From: Candidatus Woesearchaeota archaeon
Lineage (GTDB): Archaea; Nanobdellota; Nanobdellia; Woesearchaeales; JAAOYA01
NCBI GenBank assembly: GCA_018221105.1
Contig: JAAOYA010000009.1
Span: forward strand, 1-64,000
DNA: 64,000 bases
Direction of reading: 5' to 3'
Shown: piece after piece, positions 8,530-16,343 of the stretch
Numbering within the stretch: the stretch's first letter is position 1
How the letters are laid out: every line of letters begins with the position of its first letter
Notes under the pieces: model-generated
What the model saw: only the letters and a program-made list of their open reading frames with translations
Told to the model about the DNA's origin: nothing
The model's database searches: none
Position numbers and translations under genes: made by a program

Positions 8530-9150
8530 ATGAGCAAAAAAGCATTACTTTTAATCAGTGGAGGACTTGACAGTCCAGTAGCAGGATGGCTAATGCGCGA
8601 GAAAGGCTTAGAAGTCTATGGAATATACTTTGATAACAGGCCTTTAGCTGACGCAAAAAGCTTTGAGAAAGTCAAAGAATTAAGCAAACTCATTGGATTA
8701 AAAAAATTATATGTAGTGCCGCACGGTGCTAACCAGCAAGAATTCATGAACATTGCTAACACACGCTTTCAATGTGTTTTTTGCAAGCGATTAATGTACA
8801 GGATGGCAGAGTGTATAGCAAAAGAAAAAGGTTTTGATTACTTGCTAACAGGCGAGAACCTTGGACAAGTCGCCAGTCAAACACTTGACAACCTAACATT
8901 AAACGATCAAAGTGTTAACATAATAGTGCTACGGCCGCTCTTAACTTGGTCAAAACAAGAAATTATAGACTTAGGGAAAACCATTGGAGTCTACGATATT
9001 AGCATACAAAAAAGCACTGGCTGCAAAGCACTACCAACAAACCCAGTAACAAAAGCAAAAAAAGAAAAAATATTGTTTGAAGAAAGCAAAATCAACATAG
9101 CACAATTAATAAAAATTAGTTTAGAGCAAATAAAAGAAGTGACACTATGA
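8530..9150 (+). CDS. Minimal ThiI-like PP-loop tRNA thiolase
   Basis: The protein has 206 residues, starting with the PP-loop ATP pyrophosphatase motif LLISGGLDSPVAGWLM. It continues with FCKRLMYRMAE and GENLGQVASQTLDNL, features of the ThiI adenylation domain that forms 4-thiouridine at tRNA position 8. ThiI normally has N-terminal ferredoxin-like and THUMP domains for tRNA binding; both are absent here. The Cys in CVFCKR and CKALP could carry sulfur (inference). The stop overlaps the next ATG (ATGA). It may act with a separate THUMP protein or thiolate another substrate. Confidence 0.75.
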   Translation: MSKKALLLISGGLDSPVAGWLMREKGLEVYGIYFDNRPLADAKSFEKVKELSKLIGLKKLYVVPHGANQQEFMNIANTRFQCVFCKRLMYRMAECIAKEKGFDYLLTGENLGQVASQTLDNLTLNDQSVNIIVLRPLLTWSKQEIIDLGKTIGVYDISIQKSTGCKALPTNPVTKAKKEKILFEESKINIAQLIKISLEQIKEVTL

Positions 9151-10193
9151 GTTTGACAACAAAACAAATAAAAGAATTAAAAGAAGAACTAGACAATTGC
9201 AAAAAACCAATATACTTTTTTGACGATGACCCTGACGGACTATGCTCATTTCTATTATTTTATCGCTACAAAAGAGAAGGCAAAGGAGTAATAATAAAAC
9301 GTGCTCCAGGACTAGATTACACTTTTGCAAAAAAAGCAATAGAGTACGGCGCAGACAAAATATTCATATTAGACAAGCCAAAAATAGAGGAAAGCTTTAT
9401 TGAGAACATACCAAAAAAAATTCCAATAGTGTGGCTAGACCATCACTTACCACAAAAAACAACTTCCAACATTAAATATTTCAATCCAAAAATAGCTAAT
9501 TTAGATGAGTTGCGACCAACAAGTTATTGGGCGTACCTTGCAGTACAGCAAGACTTATGGATTGCAACAATTGGCTGCGTCAGCGATTGGACAGTGCCAA
9601 AAGACATTCTAACAACTTTCAAAAAAGAATATCCTAGTATAATGCCTAAATTGCCAAAAGATCCTTCGCAAGCACTCTACGAGCAAACAATTGGCAAACT
9701 ATCACGCTTATACTCTTTTTTATTAAAGGGCGCTATTAAAGACATTGACAAATCAATAAAAATCTTAACAAGAATAAAAACACCACAAGAACTATTAGAT
9801 AATACCACTCCAGCAGCCAATTACTTACACAAGCGCTTTGAAAAAATCAATGTAGAATACAAAGAATTATTTGCAAAAGCTAATAAAAAAACAAAAAGTA
9901 AACTATTACACTTTAACTACTTTGAAACAAGCAATAGTTTCACAGGAGACATCTCAAACGAGTTAATATACTATAATCCAGAAAAACTAATCATTGTAAG
10001 TCGCAAAAAAGGAGACGACATGCGAATGAGCCTTCGAAGTGGTACTATAAAAGTACGACCAATACTAGAAAAAGCATTAATCGGAGTTGATGGTCACGGC
10101 GGAGGACACTTACACGCTTGCGGTGCAAGCGTTAAAACAAAAGATTTTGACAAATTCCTACAAACAATCAAAGAAGAACTAGGAGAAAAGTAA
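9147..10193 (+). CDS. DHH-family phosphoesterase (RecJ-like)
   Basis: The DHH signature motifs are in order: FFDDDPDGLCS (motif I), FILDKP, WLDHHLP (the DHH-type metal site) and a C-terminal DHHA1-type GGGHLHACGASV. This is the archaeal RecJ-like/GINS-associated nuclease or nanoRNase grouping, Mn2+-dependent enzymes that cut short RNA or single-stranded DNA or work near the replisome. At 348 residues it is shorter than GAN (about 450). It is translationally coupled to the ThiI-like gene. The exact substrate is not visible from sequence. Confidence 0.85.
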   Translation: MSLTTKQIKELKEELDNCKKPIYFFDDDPDGLCSFLLFYRYKREGKGVIIKRAPGLDYTFAKKAIEYGADKIFILDKPKIEESFIENIPKKIPIVWLDHHLPQKTTSNIKYFNPKIANLDELRPTSYWAYLAVQQDLWIATIGCVSDWTVPKDILTTFKKEYPSIMPKLPKDPSQALYEQTIGKLSRLYSFLLKGAIKDIDKSIKILTRIKTPQELLDNTTPAANYLHKRFEKINVEYKELFAKANKKTKSKLLHFNYFETSNSFTGDISNELIYYNPEKLIIVSRKKGDDMRMSLRSGTIKVRPILEKALIGVDGHGGGHLHACGASVKTKDFDKFLQTIKEELGEK

Positions 10194-10210
10194 ACTTTTT
10201 AAATAAAACA
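10193..10210 (+). promoter_or_regulatory. TATA box of tRNA-Gly
   Basis: AAACTTTTTAAATAAAAC starts at the stop codon of the DHH gene and lies about 28 nt before the first base of the tRNA. This is the position expected for an archaeal tRNA promoter. Confidence 0.55.
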
Positions 10211-10229
10211 CAAATCTTGTCTATTATGC

Positions 10230-10320
10230 GCGCCGGTGGTCTAATGGCTATGACTTCGGCCTTCCAAACCACTTGTGGTGAAGTGAGCCGAGTATCCGGG
10301 TTCAAATCCCGGCCGGCGCA
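10230..10320 (+). tRNA. tRNA-Gly (anticodon TCC) with a 19-nt intron
   Basis: Acceptor GCGCCGG pairs with CCGGCGC, followed by discriminator A. The T arm is CCGGG-TTCAAAT-CCCGG. The anticodon stem TCGGC/GCCGA (10256-10260 and 10287-10291) encloses CTTCCA at 10261-10266, an intron at 10267-10285, then A at 10286, so the spliced loop is CTTCCAA with anticodon TCC. The intron sits at the canonical 37/38 site. A textbook bulge-helix-bulge forms: central helix CTTC/GAAG, 3-nt bulges CAA and TGA, and inner helix ACCA/TGGT with a CTTG loop. CCA is not encoded. Confidence 0.95.
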
Positions 10321-10350
10321 TCAATCCTCACATTTCTAATGCAATGAAAA

Positions 10351-10932
10351 ATGGAACAAATTTATGAAAAGATATTTGAACTTGCAAAACCTTATTATGA
10401 AAAAGCTAGACCTTACGATATTTTAGCAATTGAATGGATGATAGGACAAGCAGATAGAATTGCTGATATTGAAGATTTGGATAAAAAATTATTATTACCG
10501 CTAATAATTCTCCACGATATTGGTTATGCTCGTGTTGCTGAAGATAATCCAGATGTGAAAGATATAAAAAGTAAAAAAATTCATATGGAAGAAGGAGCAA
10601 AAATTGCTAATGCGATTCTTATACAGCTTGATTATGATCAAAAATATATAGAAAAAATTACTTACTATGTATCAATACATGATAATTGGATATTTAATGA
10701 CGATATTCCCTTTAAAGAATGTAAGGAAATGGGTGTATTTAATGATCTTGATTTTATGTATCCTTTAGCTAATCCTTCTATGCTTAAAGCTAGAGCCGAT
10801 AGTATGGGAGAGACTATAGAAGAGAACATTAAAGGACTTAAGAATGACGAGAAACTGAAAAGAAGACCTTTATGTTGTGAGCAGACCAAAAAGTTGTTCA
10901 AACAATTAATAGAAAAAGCTAAGACTTATTGA
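10351..10932 (+). CDS. HD-domain hydrolase
   Basis: The protein has 193 residues. The metal-binding HD signature is visible as LLLPLIILHDIGYA with downstream HMEEGAKIA and YYVSIHDNW, giving H..HD..H..D as in small phosphohydrolases. The substrate is unknown (nucleotide or cyclic nucleotide in related proteins). It lies 30 nt after the tRNA-Gly and is followed by a separate operon. Codon choice (many GAT, AAT, GCT) looks less A-ending than the neighbours, which could mean different expression or a foreign origin. I see no duplicated tRNA end to mark an insertion. Confidence 0.75.
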   Translation: MEQIYEKIFELAKPYYEKARPYDILAIEWMIGQADRIADIEDLDKKLLLPLIILHDIGYARVAEDNPDVKDIKSKKIHMEEGAKIANAILIQLDYDQKYIEKITYYVSIHDNWIFNDDIPFKECKEMGVFNDLDFMYPLANPSMLKARADSMGETIEENIKGLKNDEKLKRRPLCCEQTKKLFKQLIEKAKTY

Positions 10933-10995
10933 TTACATTCGACACATTTATTTTTTTACAAAACTTTTAAAAGAAGCAACATAAACAATTCTTTT

Positions 10996-11649
10996 ATGGC
11001 AGAACAAAACGTATTAGTACTGTGCGCTCACTCAGACGACCAAGTACTTGGGGCTGGTGGTACAATAGCAAAGTATGCAAGTGAGGGGAAAAAAGTCTAT
11101 ACAATAATACTTTCCTATGGTGAGCTTGCCTTGTGGTGGTTTAAAAAAAGCGTTGGCGCAACAATACGCGTCAAAGAAGCGCAAGCTGCAGACAAAGTAT
11201 TGGGCGGTAGTGGAGCAACATTTTTTGGACTAACAGAAGGAAAATTCGCACAAGGAATAAAACAAAAAAATGTATTGTCAAACATTAAAAAGTTCATGAC
11301 AAAAAACAATATTAATCAAATAATTACTCACTCAATTGATGACCCTCTGCCTGATCATAACGAAACCTACAAACTGGCAGTAAAAATTGCTGATAGCAGC
11401 AAAAAAAATGTCGGGGTTTACAGTTTTGACGTTTGGAACATATGGAACATACGAAAGCGTGACGTTCCAAGATTATACGTTGACATAACAAACACTTTTG
11501 AGAAAAAAATTAAAGCACTTGACTGTTTTGAAAGTCAAAAAGTCTGGATTTACTTCACACACTTGTATTGGAGCATGCTAATACGTGCCAAAGTGTTCGG
11601 CTGGCAAAACAAAACAAAACACGCAGAAAGATTCTACAAAATACGATGA
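10996..11649 (+). CDS. PIG-L/LmbE-family deacetylase
   Basis: The motif VLCAHSDDQVLGAGGTIA gives the A-H-x-D-D zinc site, and ITHSIDDPLPDHNETY supplies the second His-rich motif of PIG-L deacetylases. These remove N-acetyl groups from GlcNAc-linked substrates such as GlcNAc-phosphatidylinositol or GlcNAc-malate. The length of 217 residues is typical. AACTTTTAAAAG at about 10962-10973 lies about 28 nt before the ATG. It heads an operon with a GT4 glycosyltransferase whose start overlaps its stop, so the two probably build or tailor one amino-sugar glycoconjugate (inference). Confidence 0.88.
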   Translation: MAEQNVLVLCAHSDDQVLGAGGTIAKYASEGKKVYTIILSYGELALWWFKKSVGATIRVKEAQAADKVLGGSGATFFGLTEGKFAQGIKQKNVLSNIKKFMTKNNINQIITHSIDDPLPDHNETYKLAVKIADSSKKNVGVYSFDVWNIWNIRKRDVPRLYVDITNTFEKKIKALDCFESQKVWIYFTHLYWSMLIRAKVFGWQNKTKHAERFYKIR

Positions 11650-12779
11650 TACAAAAAAAGAAATTATTAATAGCTGCAGAATCATTCGCTCCACGAAAAG
11701 ACGGTGTTGCAGTATTCTTAAAAGAAACAATCAATAGGCTAAAAGATACTTTTGACATTACAGTGTTGGCGCCAGCGTACGAAGGTTACAAAGATGATGA
11801 CCCGAAAGTAAAAATTATCAGGTTGTCAGTCTCAAAAAAACAATGGGGTGATTACAAGCCCGCAAAATGGAGGTTTAAAAAAATAAAAAATGCAGTAAAA
11901 AACACAGATTTAATATGGGTTAACGGACTTTTTACTATTGGACTGCCAACAATATATTTTGGCAGCAAGTATAACAAAAAAATTTTTTCTTGGCTACATC
12001 ACATTGAATGGGAGTTAGTTCCTGACAGCTTAAAAGTTAAGGGCGTTAAAAAAAAATTTTTAGGTCACGCAGTCAAAACAGTAGTACGAAAAGCTTACGA
12101 TAAATGCACAACTTTAATGGCGCCATCACGTGAGACTGCAACGAAATTAAAACATGTAGGGGTTACAGTGCCAAAAGCAATAATAAAAGCCGGCGTTGAC
12201 ACAGAACACTACAAACCAGCAAAAAACAAAGAACTAATAAGAAAAAAACTGCGTTTGCCAGCAAAAACTTTCATTATAGGCTATTGTGGACGTGTAGGAG
12301 CAGAAAAAAACCTTCGAACACTAGTAAAAGCATTTCAAATATTTAACTCAGAAAACCCTGACGCTAGACTTTTAATTGTTGGTGACGGACCAGACAAAAT
12401 AAAAGAACCACTAAAACAAAAAAATGTCAAAATAACAGGCTTTGTAGAAGACCCAGCACCATACTATCAAGCAATGGACGCCTATGTTCTGCCATCACTA
12501 ACAGAAACAACATCATTGACAACTCTCGAGGCTATGAGCACAGGACTGCCAGTAATCGTGACGCCGAGTGGATTGATAAAAGAATACGTCAAAAATCGTA
12601 TAAACGGACTACTATTTCCAAAACGCTCATGGGAAGTACTACTATCACACCTCAACAGAGTATACAAAAATAAAGATTTTGCAGAGACTTTAGGGCGCAA
12701 CGCCCGCCAATCAATGATAGAAGAATTCTCGTGGGATAGCACGGCGATGAAAATTGAACACATTCTAAAAAGCAAATGA
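11646..12779 (+). CDS. GT4-family glycosyltransferase
   Basis: The protein has 377 residues from ATG 11646. The track's start at 11568 adds 26 residues read through the previous gene, and the ATGA overlap with PIG-L argues for 11646. GT-B features: N-terminal KKLLIAAESFAPRKDGVAVF, IGYCGRVGAEKNL at the start of the C-terminal domain, LLIVGDGPD, and the E-x7-E retaining motif in TETTSLTTLEAMSTGLPVI. The family transfers hexoses or HexNAc from nucleotide sugars. Donor and acceptor are unknown. BshA/BshB-like pairing with PIG-L is only an analogy, because no BshC-like gene is seen. Confidence 0.88.
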   Translation: MIQKKKLLIAAESFAPRKDGVAVFLKETINRLKDTFDITVLAPAYEGYKDDDPKVKIIRLSVSKKQWGDYKPAKWRFKKIKNAVKNTDLIWVNGLFTIGLPTIYFGSKYNKKIFSWLHHIEWELVPDSLKVKGVKKKFLGHAVKTVVRKAYDKCTTLMAPSRETATKLKHVGVTVPKAIIKAGVDTEHYKPAKNKELIRKKLRLPAKTFIIGYCGRVGAEKNLRTLVKAFQIFNSENPDARLLIVGDGPDKIKEPLKQKNVKITGFVEDPAPYYQAMDAYVLPSLTETTSLTTLEAMSTGLPVIVTPSGLIKEYVKNRINGLLFPKRSWEVLLSHLNRVYKNKDFAETLGRNARQSMIEEFSWDSTAMKIEHILKSK

Positions 12780-12997
12780 TAAAAAAAATAATAGAACGAA
12801 TATTGCGTGATAAGAAAATAAAACCTTTCGAGTACAACTTTCACACACCAGAACAAAACATTAACTTCTCACAAATAAAAAACATAGAAGGAGACTACCT
12901 AATAATAGACAATAAAGGCAGAGAAAAAGAAATACCATTAGAAGACATCAACAAAATAACAAACAAAGACAAAACAATATGGGAGAAGAAAAGTTGA
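12776..12997 (+). CDS. DUF504-like small protein
   Basis: The protein has 73 residues. The C-terminal pattern EIPLEDINKITNKDKTIWEK resembles the I-P-x-x-R-I..I...iW-E/K ending of the DUF504/UPF0248 archaeal family, which often sits near RNA-related genes. The middle EYNFHTPEQNINFSQIKNIEGDYLII has no motif I recognise. It overlaps the GT4 gene by ATGA and the next gene by 19 nt, so it belongs to the same coupled operon. The function is unknown. Confidence 0.55.
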   Translation: MIKKIIERILRDKKIKPFEYNFHTPEQNINFSQIKNIEGDYLIIDNKGREKEIPLEDINKITNKDKTIWEKKS

Positions 12998-13353
12998 AAA
13001 ATACTAAACAATGGGGACAACTCACAATAATTGACTTGTTTAATTGTGATAAAAAAATTATTACAAATAAAAAATTACTAACTAAATTTGTACAAGATTT
13101 GTGCAAGCAAATCAACATGCTGCCTTATGGTAAGACTCTGATAAAAAAGTTTGGAGGAGCAAAACTTAAAGGATATTCTCTTATGCAATTTATTGAAACA
13201 TCTTCTATAGTATTGCACGTCGACGAGAACAAAAATAATGTTTTTGTTGATGTTTTCAGTTGTAAATCATTTGACGTGCAAAAGGCTAAACAGTTTTCAC
13301 AACAATATTTTATGGCGCAAAGCTCCAAAACAAAAACTATTGGAAGAGGATAG
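12979..13353 (+). CDS. Divergent S-adenosylmethionine decarboxylase-like protein (SpeD/SpeH family)
   Basis: The protein has 124 residues, the size of a prokaryotic SpeH proenzyme. Shared landmarks: WGQLTIIDLFNC at the start, GYSLMQFIETSSIVLHVDE in place of the E-S-H-x-(S/T)-I-H-T region, VFVDVFSC for D-x-(Y/F)-(T/S)-C-G, and a terminal TIGRG for the I-x-R-G tail. The family self-cleaves before a Ser to make a pyruvoyl cofactor and decarboxylates AdoMet (or arginine/ornithine in relatives) for polyamines. If aligned from the conserved His, the second Ser-Ser pair falls at the cleavage position but is preceded by Thr, not Glu. The catalytic Cys is present. Activity is uncertain. Confidence 0.65.
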   Translation: MGEEKLKNTKQWGQLTIIDLFNCDKKIITNKKLLTKFVQDLCKQINMLPYGKTLIKKFGGAKLKGYSLMQFIETSSIVLHVDENKNNVFVDVFSCKSFDVQKAKQFSQQYFMAQSSKTKTIGRG

Positions 13354-13370
13354 TATTTTTTCGAAACCTT

Positions 13371-13378
13371 TTTAAATA
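13371..13378 (+). promoter_or_regulatory. TATA box of the rpl1-rpl10-rpl12 operon
   Basis: TTTAAATA within ACCTTTTTAAATAAATCG lies 60 nt before the rpl1 start. Transcription should therefore start near 13400 and leave a leader of about 35-40 nt, unlike the many leaderless genes nearby. Confidence 0.65.
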
Positions 13379-13400
13379 AATCGGGGTTTCTGCGTGTATT

Positions 13401-13429
13401 CCCAAAGACTATTCTTTTGGATAGTAGGG
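13401..13429 (+). promoter_or_regulatory. Candidate uL1-binding hairpin in the rpl1 leader
   Basis: ACTATTC (13408-13414) pairs with GGATAGT (13419-13425) around a TTTT loop, with one T-G pair. Outside it CCC (13401-13403) can pair with GGG (13427-13429), leaving an asymmetric internal loop of AAAG against A. Archaeal uL1 is known to repress its own operon by binding an mRNA copy of its 23S rRNA site, a helix with an asymmetric internal loop. The outer GGG is part of the GGTGAT ribosome site, so closure would hide it. Its function here is inferred. Confidence 0.45.
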
Positions 13430-13437
13430 TGATGTAT

Positions 13438-14091
13438 ATGAATAAGACTGAATTGAGTAAAACATTAAAGGATTTAAAAGATAATTCTAAAGAGCGCAAT
13501 TTTGTGCAAAGTGTTGAATTAATAGTCAATTTAAAAGATATTGATTTTAAAAAGGTAGAACAACACGTTGATTTTTTTACAGACTTGCCTAATGAGCGTG
13601 GCAGAAAAGTTACTGTTTGCGCTTTTGTAGGACCAGAATTATTAGAAGAAGCAAAAAAGACTTGTGACAAAACAATAATGGTTGATGAGTTTGACAAGTT
13701 AGCAAAAGACAAAAAGGCAGTAAAACAATTAGCAACAGATTATGATTATTTTATAGCACAAGCCAATATCATGGCGCAAGTAGCTCAAAAGTTTGGAGCA
13801 ATACTAGGGCGCAAAGGCAAAATGCCGAACCCGAAAGCTGGATGCGTGGTGCCGCCAAAGACTAACCTACAACCTTTGGTTGACAGGTTACAAAAAATGG
13901 TTCGTATAACTGCTAAGACACAGCCAGTAATACAATCAAAAGTTGGCAGTATGGCAATGGACGAGGAAAAAATCATAAACAACACGATATCTTTGTACGA
14001 TTCAATAACCCATCACTTGCCAATGGAAGACAAAAACATAAAAAACGCATACTTAAAACTTACGATGAGCAAGCCGGTGAAAATAAAATGA
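13438..14091 (+). CDS. rpl1: Ribosomal protein uL1
   Basis: The protein has 217 residues, typical of archaeal L1. Recognisable parts are VELIVNLKDIDFKK at the start, and the conserved FGAILGRKGKMPNPKAGCVVPP block. It forms the L1 stalk at the tRNA exit site and in archaea also represses its own mRNA. The GGTGAT at 13428-13433 fits ATG 13438, where the protein begins MNKTELSKTL. The track's TTG at 13417 lies inside the hairpin. uL10 follows with an ATGA overlap. The usual rpl11 is not upstream here. Confidence 0.95.
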   Translation: MNKTELSKTLKDLKDNSKERNFVQSVELIVNLKDIDFKKVEQHVDFFTDLPNERGRKVTVCAFVGPELLEEAKKTCDKTIMVDEFDKLAKDKKAVKQLATDYDYFIAQANIMAQVAQKFGAILGRKGKMPNPKAGCVVPPKTNLQPLVDRLQKMVRITAKTQPVIQSKVGSMAMDEEKIINNTISLYDSITHHLPMEDKNIKNAYLKLTMSKPVKIK

Positions 14092-15053
14092 GCGCTGCAC
14101 AAGTAGCACAACTAAAAAAAGATCAAGTAAAAGAATTAGTTACTTTGCTTGACGAGTACCCAATAATTGGAGTTGTAGACGTAGAAAATCTTCCAACAAA
14201 ACAATTTCAAACAATGCGTGCTAACCTGCGAGAAAAAGTAGTAATAAAAATTGCCAAGCGACGCCTAATCCAAATTGCCTTAGAACAATCAAAAAACAAA
14301 GACGTGAAAAAACTAGAAGTTTACCTAACTGGAATGCCAGGACTGATTTTTACACGGGAAAACCCTTTCAAACTTTTTAAAACATTAAAAGATAATAAGT
14401 CAAAAGCTCCAGCAAAAGCAGGCAATATCGCTCCAAGCGATATCACAGTCAAGGCTGGACCGACAAGTTTTGCACCAGGACCAATAATTGCGCAATTAGG
14501 CGCACTACAAATAAAAGCAGGAATTGAAGGCGGCAAAGTAGCAATCAAAGAAGATTCAATAGTTGCAAAAGAAGGAGACGTTATTGACGCACAACTAGCA
14601 GAAATACTAGCACGACTTGACATTAACCCAATGGAGATAGGACTTAACATTACAGCAATTTTAGAAGAAGGTTCAATATTTACAAAAGAAGTTTTAGATG
14701 TTGACGAGCAAGCTTACTTGAACAATATTGCTCTAGCAAGCGCAGAGTCAACAAACTTAGCTTATCAAATAGGTTACTTGTGTGCTGAAACAACACCAGG
14801 AATTTTAGCAAAGGCTTTTTTAGAAGCTAAAGCCCTAGCTATGACTAGTGACATACTGGCAGACGCTGTAGCAGAAGATTTGTTAGTTAAAGCTCACAAT
14901 CAGGCACTAACACTGCAAGCGACAATGTCGGGTGAGGCTCCAAAAGAGCAAGTTGCACAAAGTGACGCGCCAAAAGAAGAAAAACCAAAAGAAGAAGTTA
15001 AAGAAGAGGAAGCTCCTGATGCTGCAGCAGGCCTTGGAGCATTATTTGGATAA
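14088..15053 (+). CDS. rpl10: Ribosomal protein uL10 (acidic P0)
   Basis: The protein has 321 residues with the archaeal/eukaryotic P0 layout: an rRNA-binding N-terminal domain (YPIIGVVDVENLPTKQFQTMR, KIAKRRLIQIAL), a central insertion, helical spine segments that hold P1 dimers, then an acidic Lys/Glu hinge and the tail AAAGLGALFG. The last seven residues are the same as the P1 ending, as expected for the GTPase-recruiting tail. It is coupled to rpl1 (ATGA overlap) and followed by rpl12. Confidence 0.96.
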   Translation: MSAAQVAQLKKDQVKELVTLLDEYPIIGVVDVENLPTKQFQTMRANLREKVVIKIAKRRLIQIALEQSKNKDVKKLEVYLTGMPGLIFTRENPFKLFKTLKDNKSKAPAKAGNIAPSDITVKAGPTSFAPGPIIAQLGALQIKAGIEGGKVAIKEDSIVAKEGDVIDAQLAEILARLDINPMEIGLNITAILEEGSIFTKEVLDVDEQAYLNNIALASAESTNLAYQIGYLCAETTPGILAKAFLEAKALAMTSDILADAVAEDLLVKAHNQALTLQATMSGEAPKEQVAQSDAPKEEKPKEEVKEEEAPDAAAGLGALFG

Positions 15054-15088
15054 ATAATCAAGCTATATTATTGGAGGAATCAAAAAAA

Positions 15089-15397
15089 ATGGAATACGTA
15101 TACGCTGCAATGTTGATTCATAAAGCAGGAGGCAAAGTTGACGAAGCAACAGTCAAAAAAGTCTTAAGCGCAGCCGGTGTAAAAGCAGACGATGCAAGAA
15201 TTAAAGCATTAGTCGCAGCATTAGACGGTGTCAACATTGATGACGCAGTCAAAACAGCTGTAGTGGCACCAGCAGCACCGAGTGCAAGCGCTGCACCAGC
15301 AAGCGACGCTGCACCTGCAAAAGAAGAAGCAAAAGAAGAAGTAGAAGAAGTTAAAGAAGAAGCAGCAGCAGCCGGTTTAGGCGCGCTGTTTGGCTGA
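15089..15397 (+). CDS. rpl12: Ribosomal protein P1 (archaeal L12)
   Basis: The protein has 102 residues from ATG 15089: MEYVYAAMLIHKAGG, then KVLSAAGVKADDARIKALVAAL, an Ala-rich hinge, a Glu/Lys-rich charged stretch and the GLGALFG tail. It forms dimers on uL10 and recruits translation factors. GGAGG at 15073-15077 is a little far (11 nt) from the ATG but clear. The track's TTG at 15071 would add six residues without support. A T-rich terminator follows. Confidence 0.95.
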   Translation: MEYVYAAMLIHKAGGKVDEATVKKVLSAAGVKADDARIKALVAALDGVNIDDAVKTAVVAPAAPSASAAPASDAAPAKEEAKEEVEEVKEEAAAAGLGALFG

Positions 15398-15440
15398 TTT
15401 TTTTCTTTTTTTAACTAGAAAATAATTTTTTTTTGTTTTG
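15398..15440 (+). terminator. T-rich terminator after rpl12
   Basis: Two long T runs follow the stop (TTTTTTTCTTTTTTTAACTAG and AATTTTTTTTTGTTTTG). Archaeal RNA polymerase terminates at such oligo-T tracts without a hairpin. They separate the ribosomal operon from the coiled-coil gene. Confidence 0.6.
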
Positions 15441-15464
15441 TTAAAGAAGTGAAAGTGAAACATC

Positions 15465-16343
15465 ATGGCTGATAAAAAAAAATTACGTCAAGACTTGCAA
15501 GAAGCACAAAGAAAAGTTCAAGCGCTTCGAAAAGACTTAAACAAGCTAGGCAGAGTCAAAGAGGAAACTTTCAAGAAAAAAGAAGAGCAAAGTAATAAGA
15601 TTAAGGAGTTGTTTGATTCTATTAAAAGATTAAAAAAAGAGCGCAATAAACTAACAGATACTGTAAAAGTTTTAAAAGAAAAGCGCCAAAAGTTTAACGA
15701 GCAAATAAAAAATAATGTTGTATTGTTAAAAAAAGCTTCTGCTGATAGACAAATATTTTTTGAAAAGTTTCGCTTTAGAGTAACACCTGAGAAACTAAAA
15801 AAGGAAATTGATGCTATAGAATTAAAAATTGAGACTAACGTGATGAGCTTTGACGCTGAACAAAAACTTATGAAAGCGATTAAAGAAAAAAAGAAACAAT
15901 ATAATGAAGTGAAAAGCAAGTCTGAGAGTTTTACTGATTATAAAAAATTATCAAGAGATGTTAAAAACTTAAAGCGTGACGCTGATAGCTTGCACAAAGA
16001 CATCCAGCAAAAGGCAGAGCTTAGCCAAAAAAAGCACGAGGAAGCTATTGGTCGAAGCAAAGAAGTTGAAAAGCTTAAACTTTTAGAAAAAACTTTTTAT
16101 GAATATTTTCTAAAACAAAAAAAAGCATTTGTAAAAATTAATGATAAATTAAAAGAAGAATTAAGCATTACTAGTGGTGTTGGCGAAAAGCTTAATCAAT
16201 TACACGCTAAAGAAGCACACAAAAAAGAAATAGCTGTAAAAAAGATCGAGCGCGAAGCTGAAAAAAGCGTTGATGAAAAACTAAGAAAAGGCGGCAAAAT
16301 CACTACTGATGACCTGTTAGCGTTTCAAGCACAAAAAAAATAA
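15465..16343 (+). CDS. Archaeal coiled-coil protein (COG1340-like)
   Basis: The protein has 292 residues, almost entirely charged heptad-type helix (LRQDLQEAQRKVQALRKDL onward) with a short KHEEAIGRSKEVEKLKLLEKT region before a second helical part. Overall size, position of breaks and composition match the conserved archaeal coiled-coil family COG1340, often found near translation or cell-division genes. No catalytic motif is visible. The exact function of the family is not established. Confidence 0.65.
   Translation: MADKKKLRQDLQEAQRKVQALRKDLNKLGRVKEETFKKKEEQSNKIKELFDSIKRLKKERNKLTDTVKVLKEKRQKFNEQIKNNVVLLKKASADRQIFFEKFRFRVTPEKLKKEIDAIELKIETNVMSFDAEQKLMKAIKEKKKQYNEVKSKSESFTDYKKLSRDVKNLKRDADSLHKDIQQKAELSQKKHEEAIGRSKEVEKLKLLEKTFYEYFLKQKKAFVKINDKLKEELSITSGVGEKLNQLHAKEAHKKEIAVKKIEREAEKSVDEKLRKGGKITTDDLLAFQAQKK

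Noticed and set aside
10230-10995. Mobile element integrated at tRNA-Gly
   Set aside because: No copy of the tRNA 3' end follows the HD gene, and no integrase is present.
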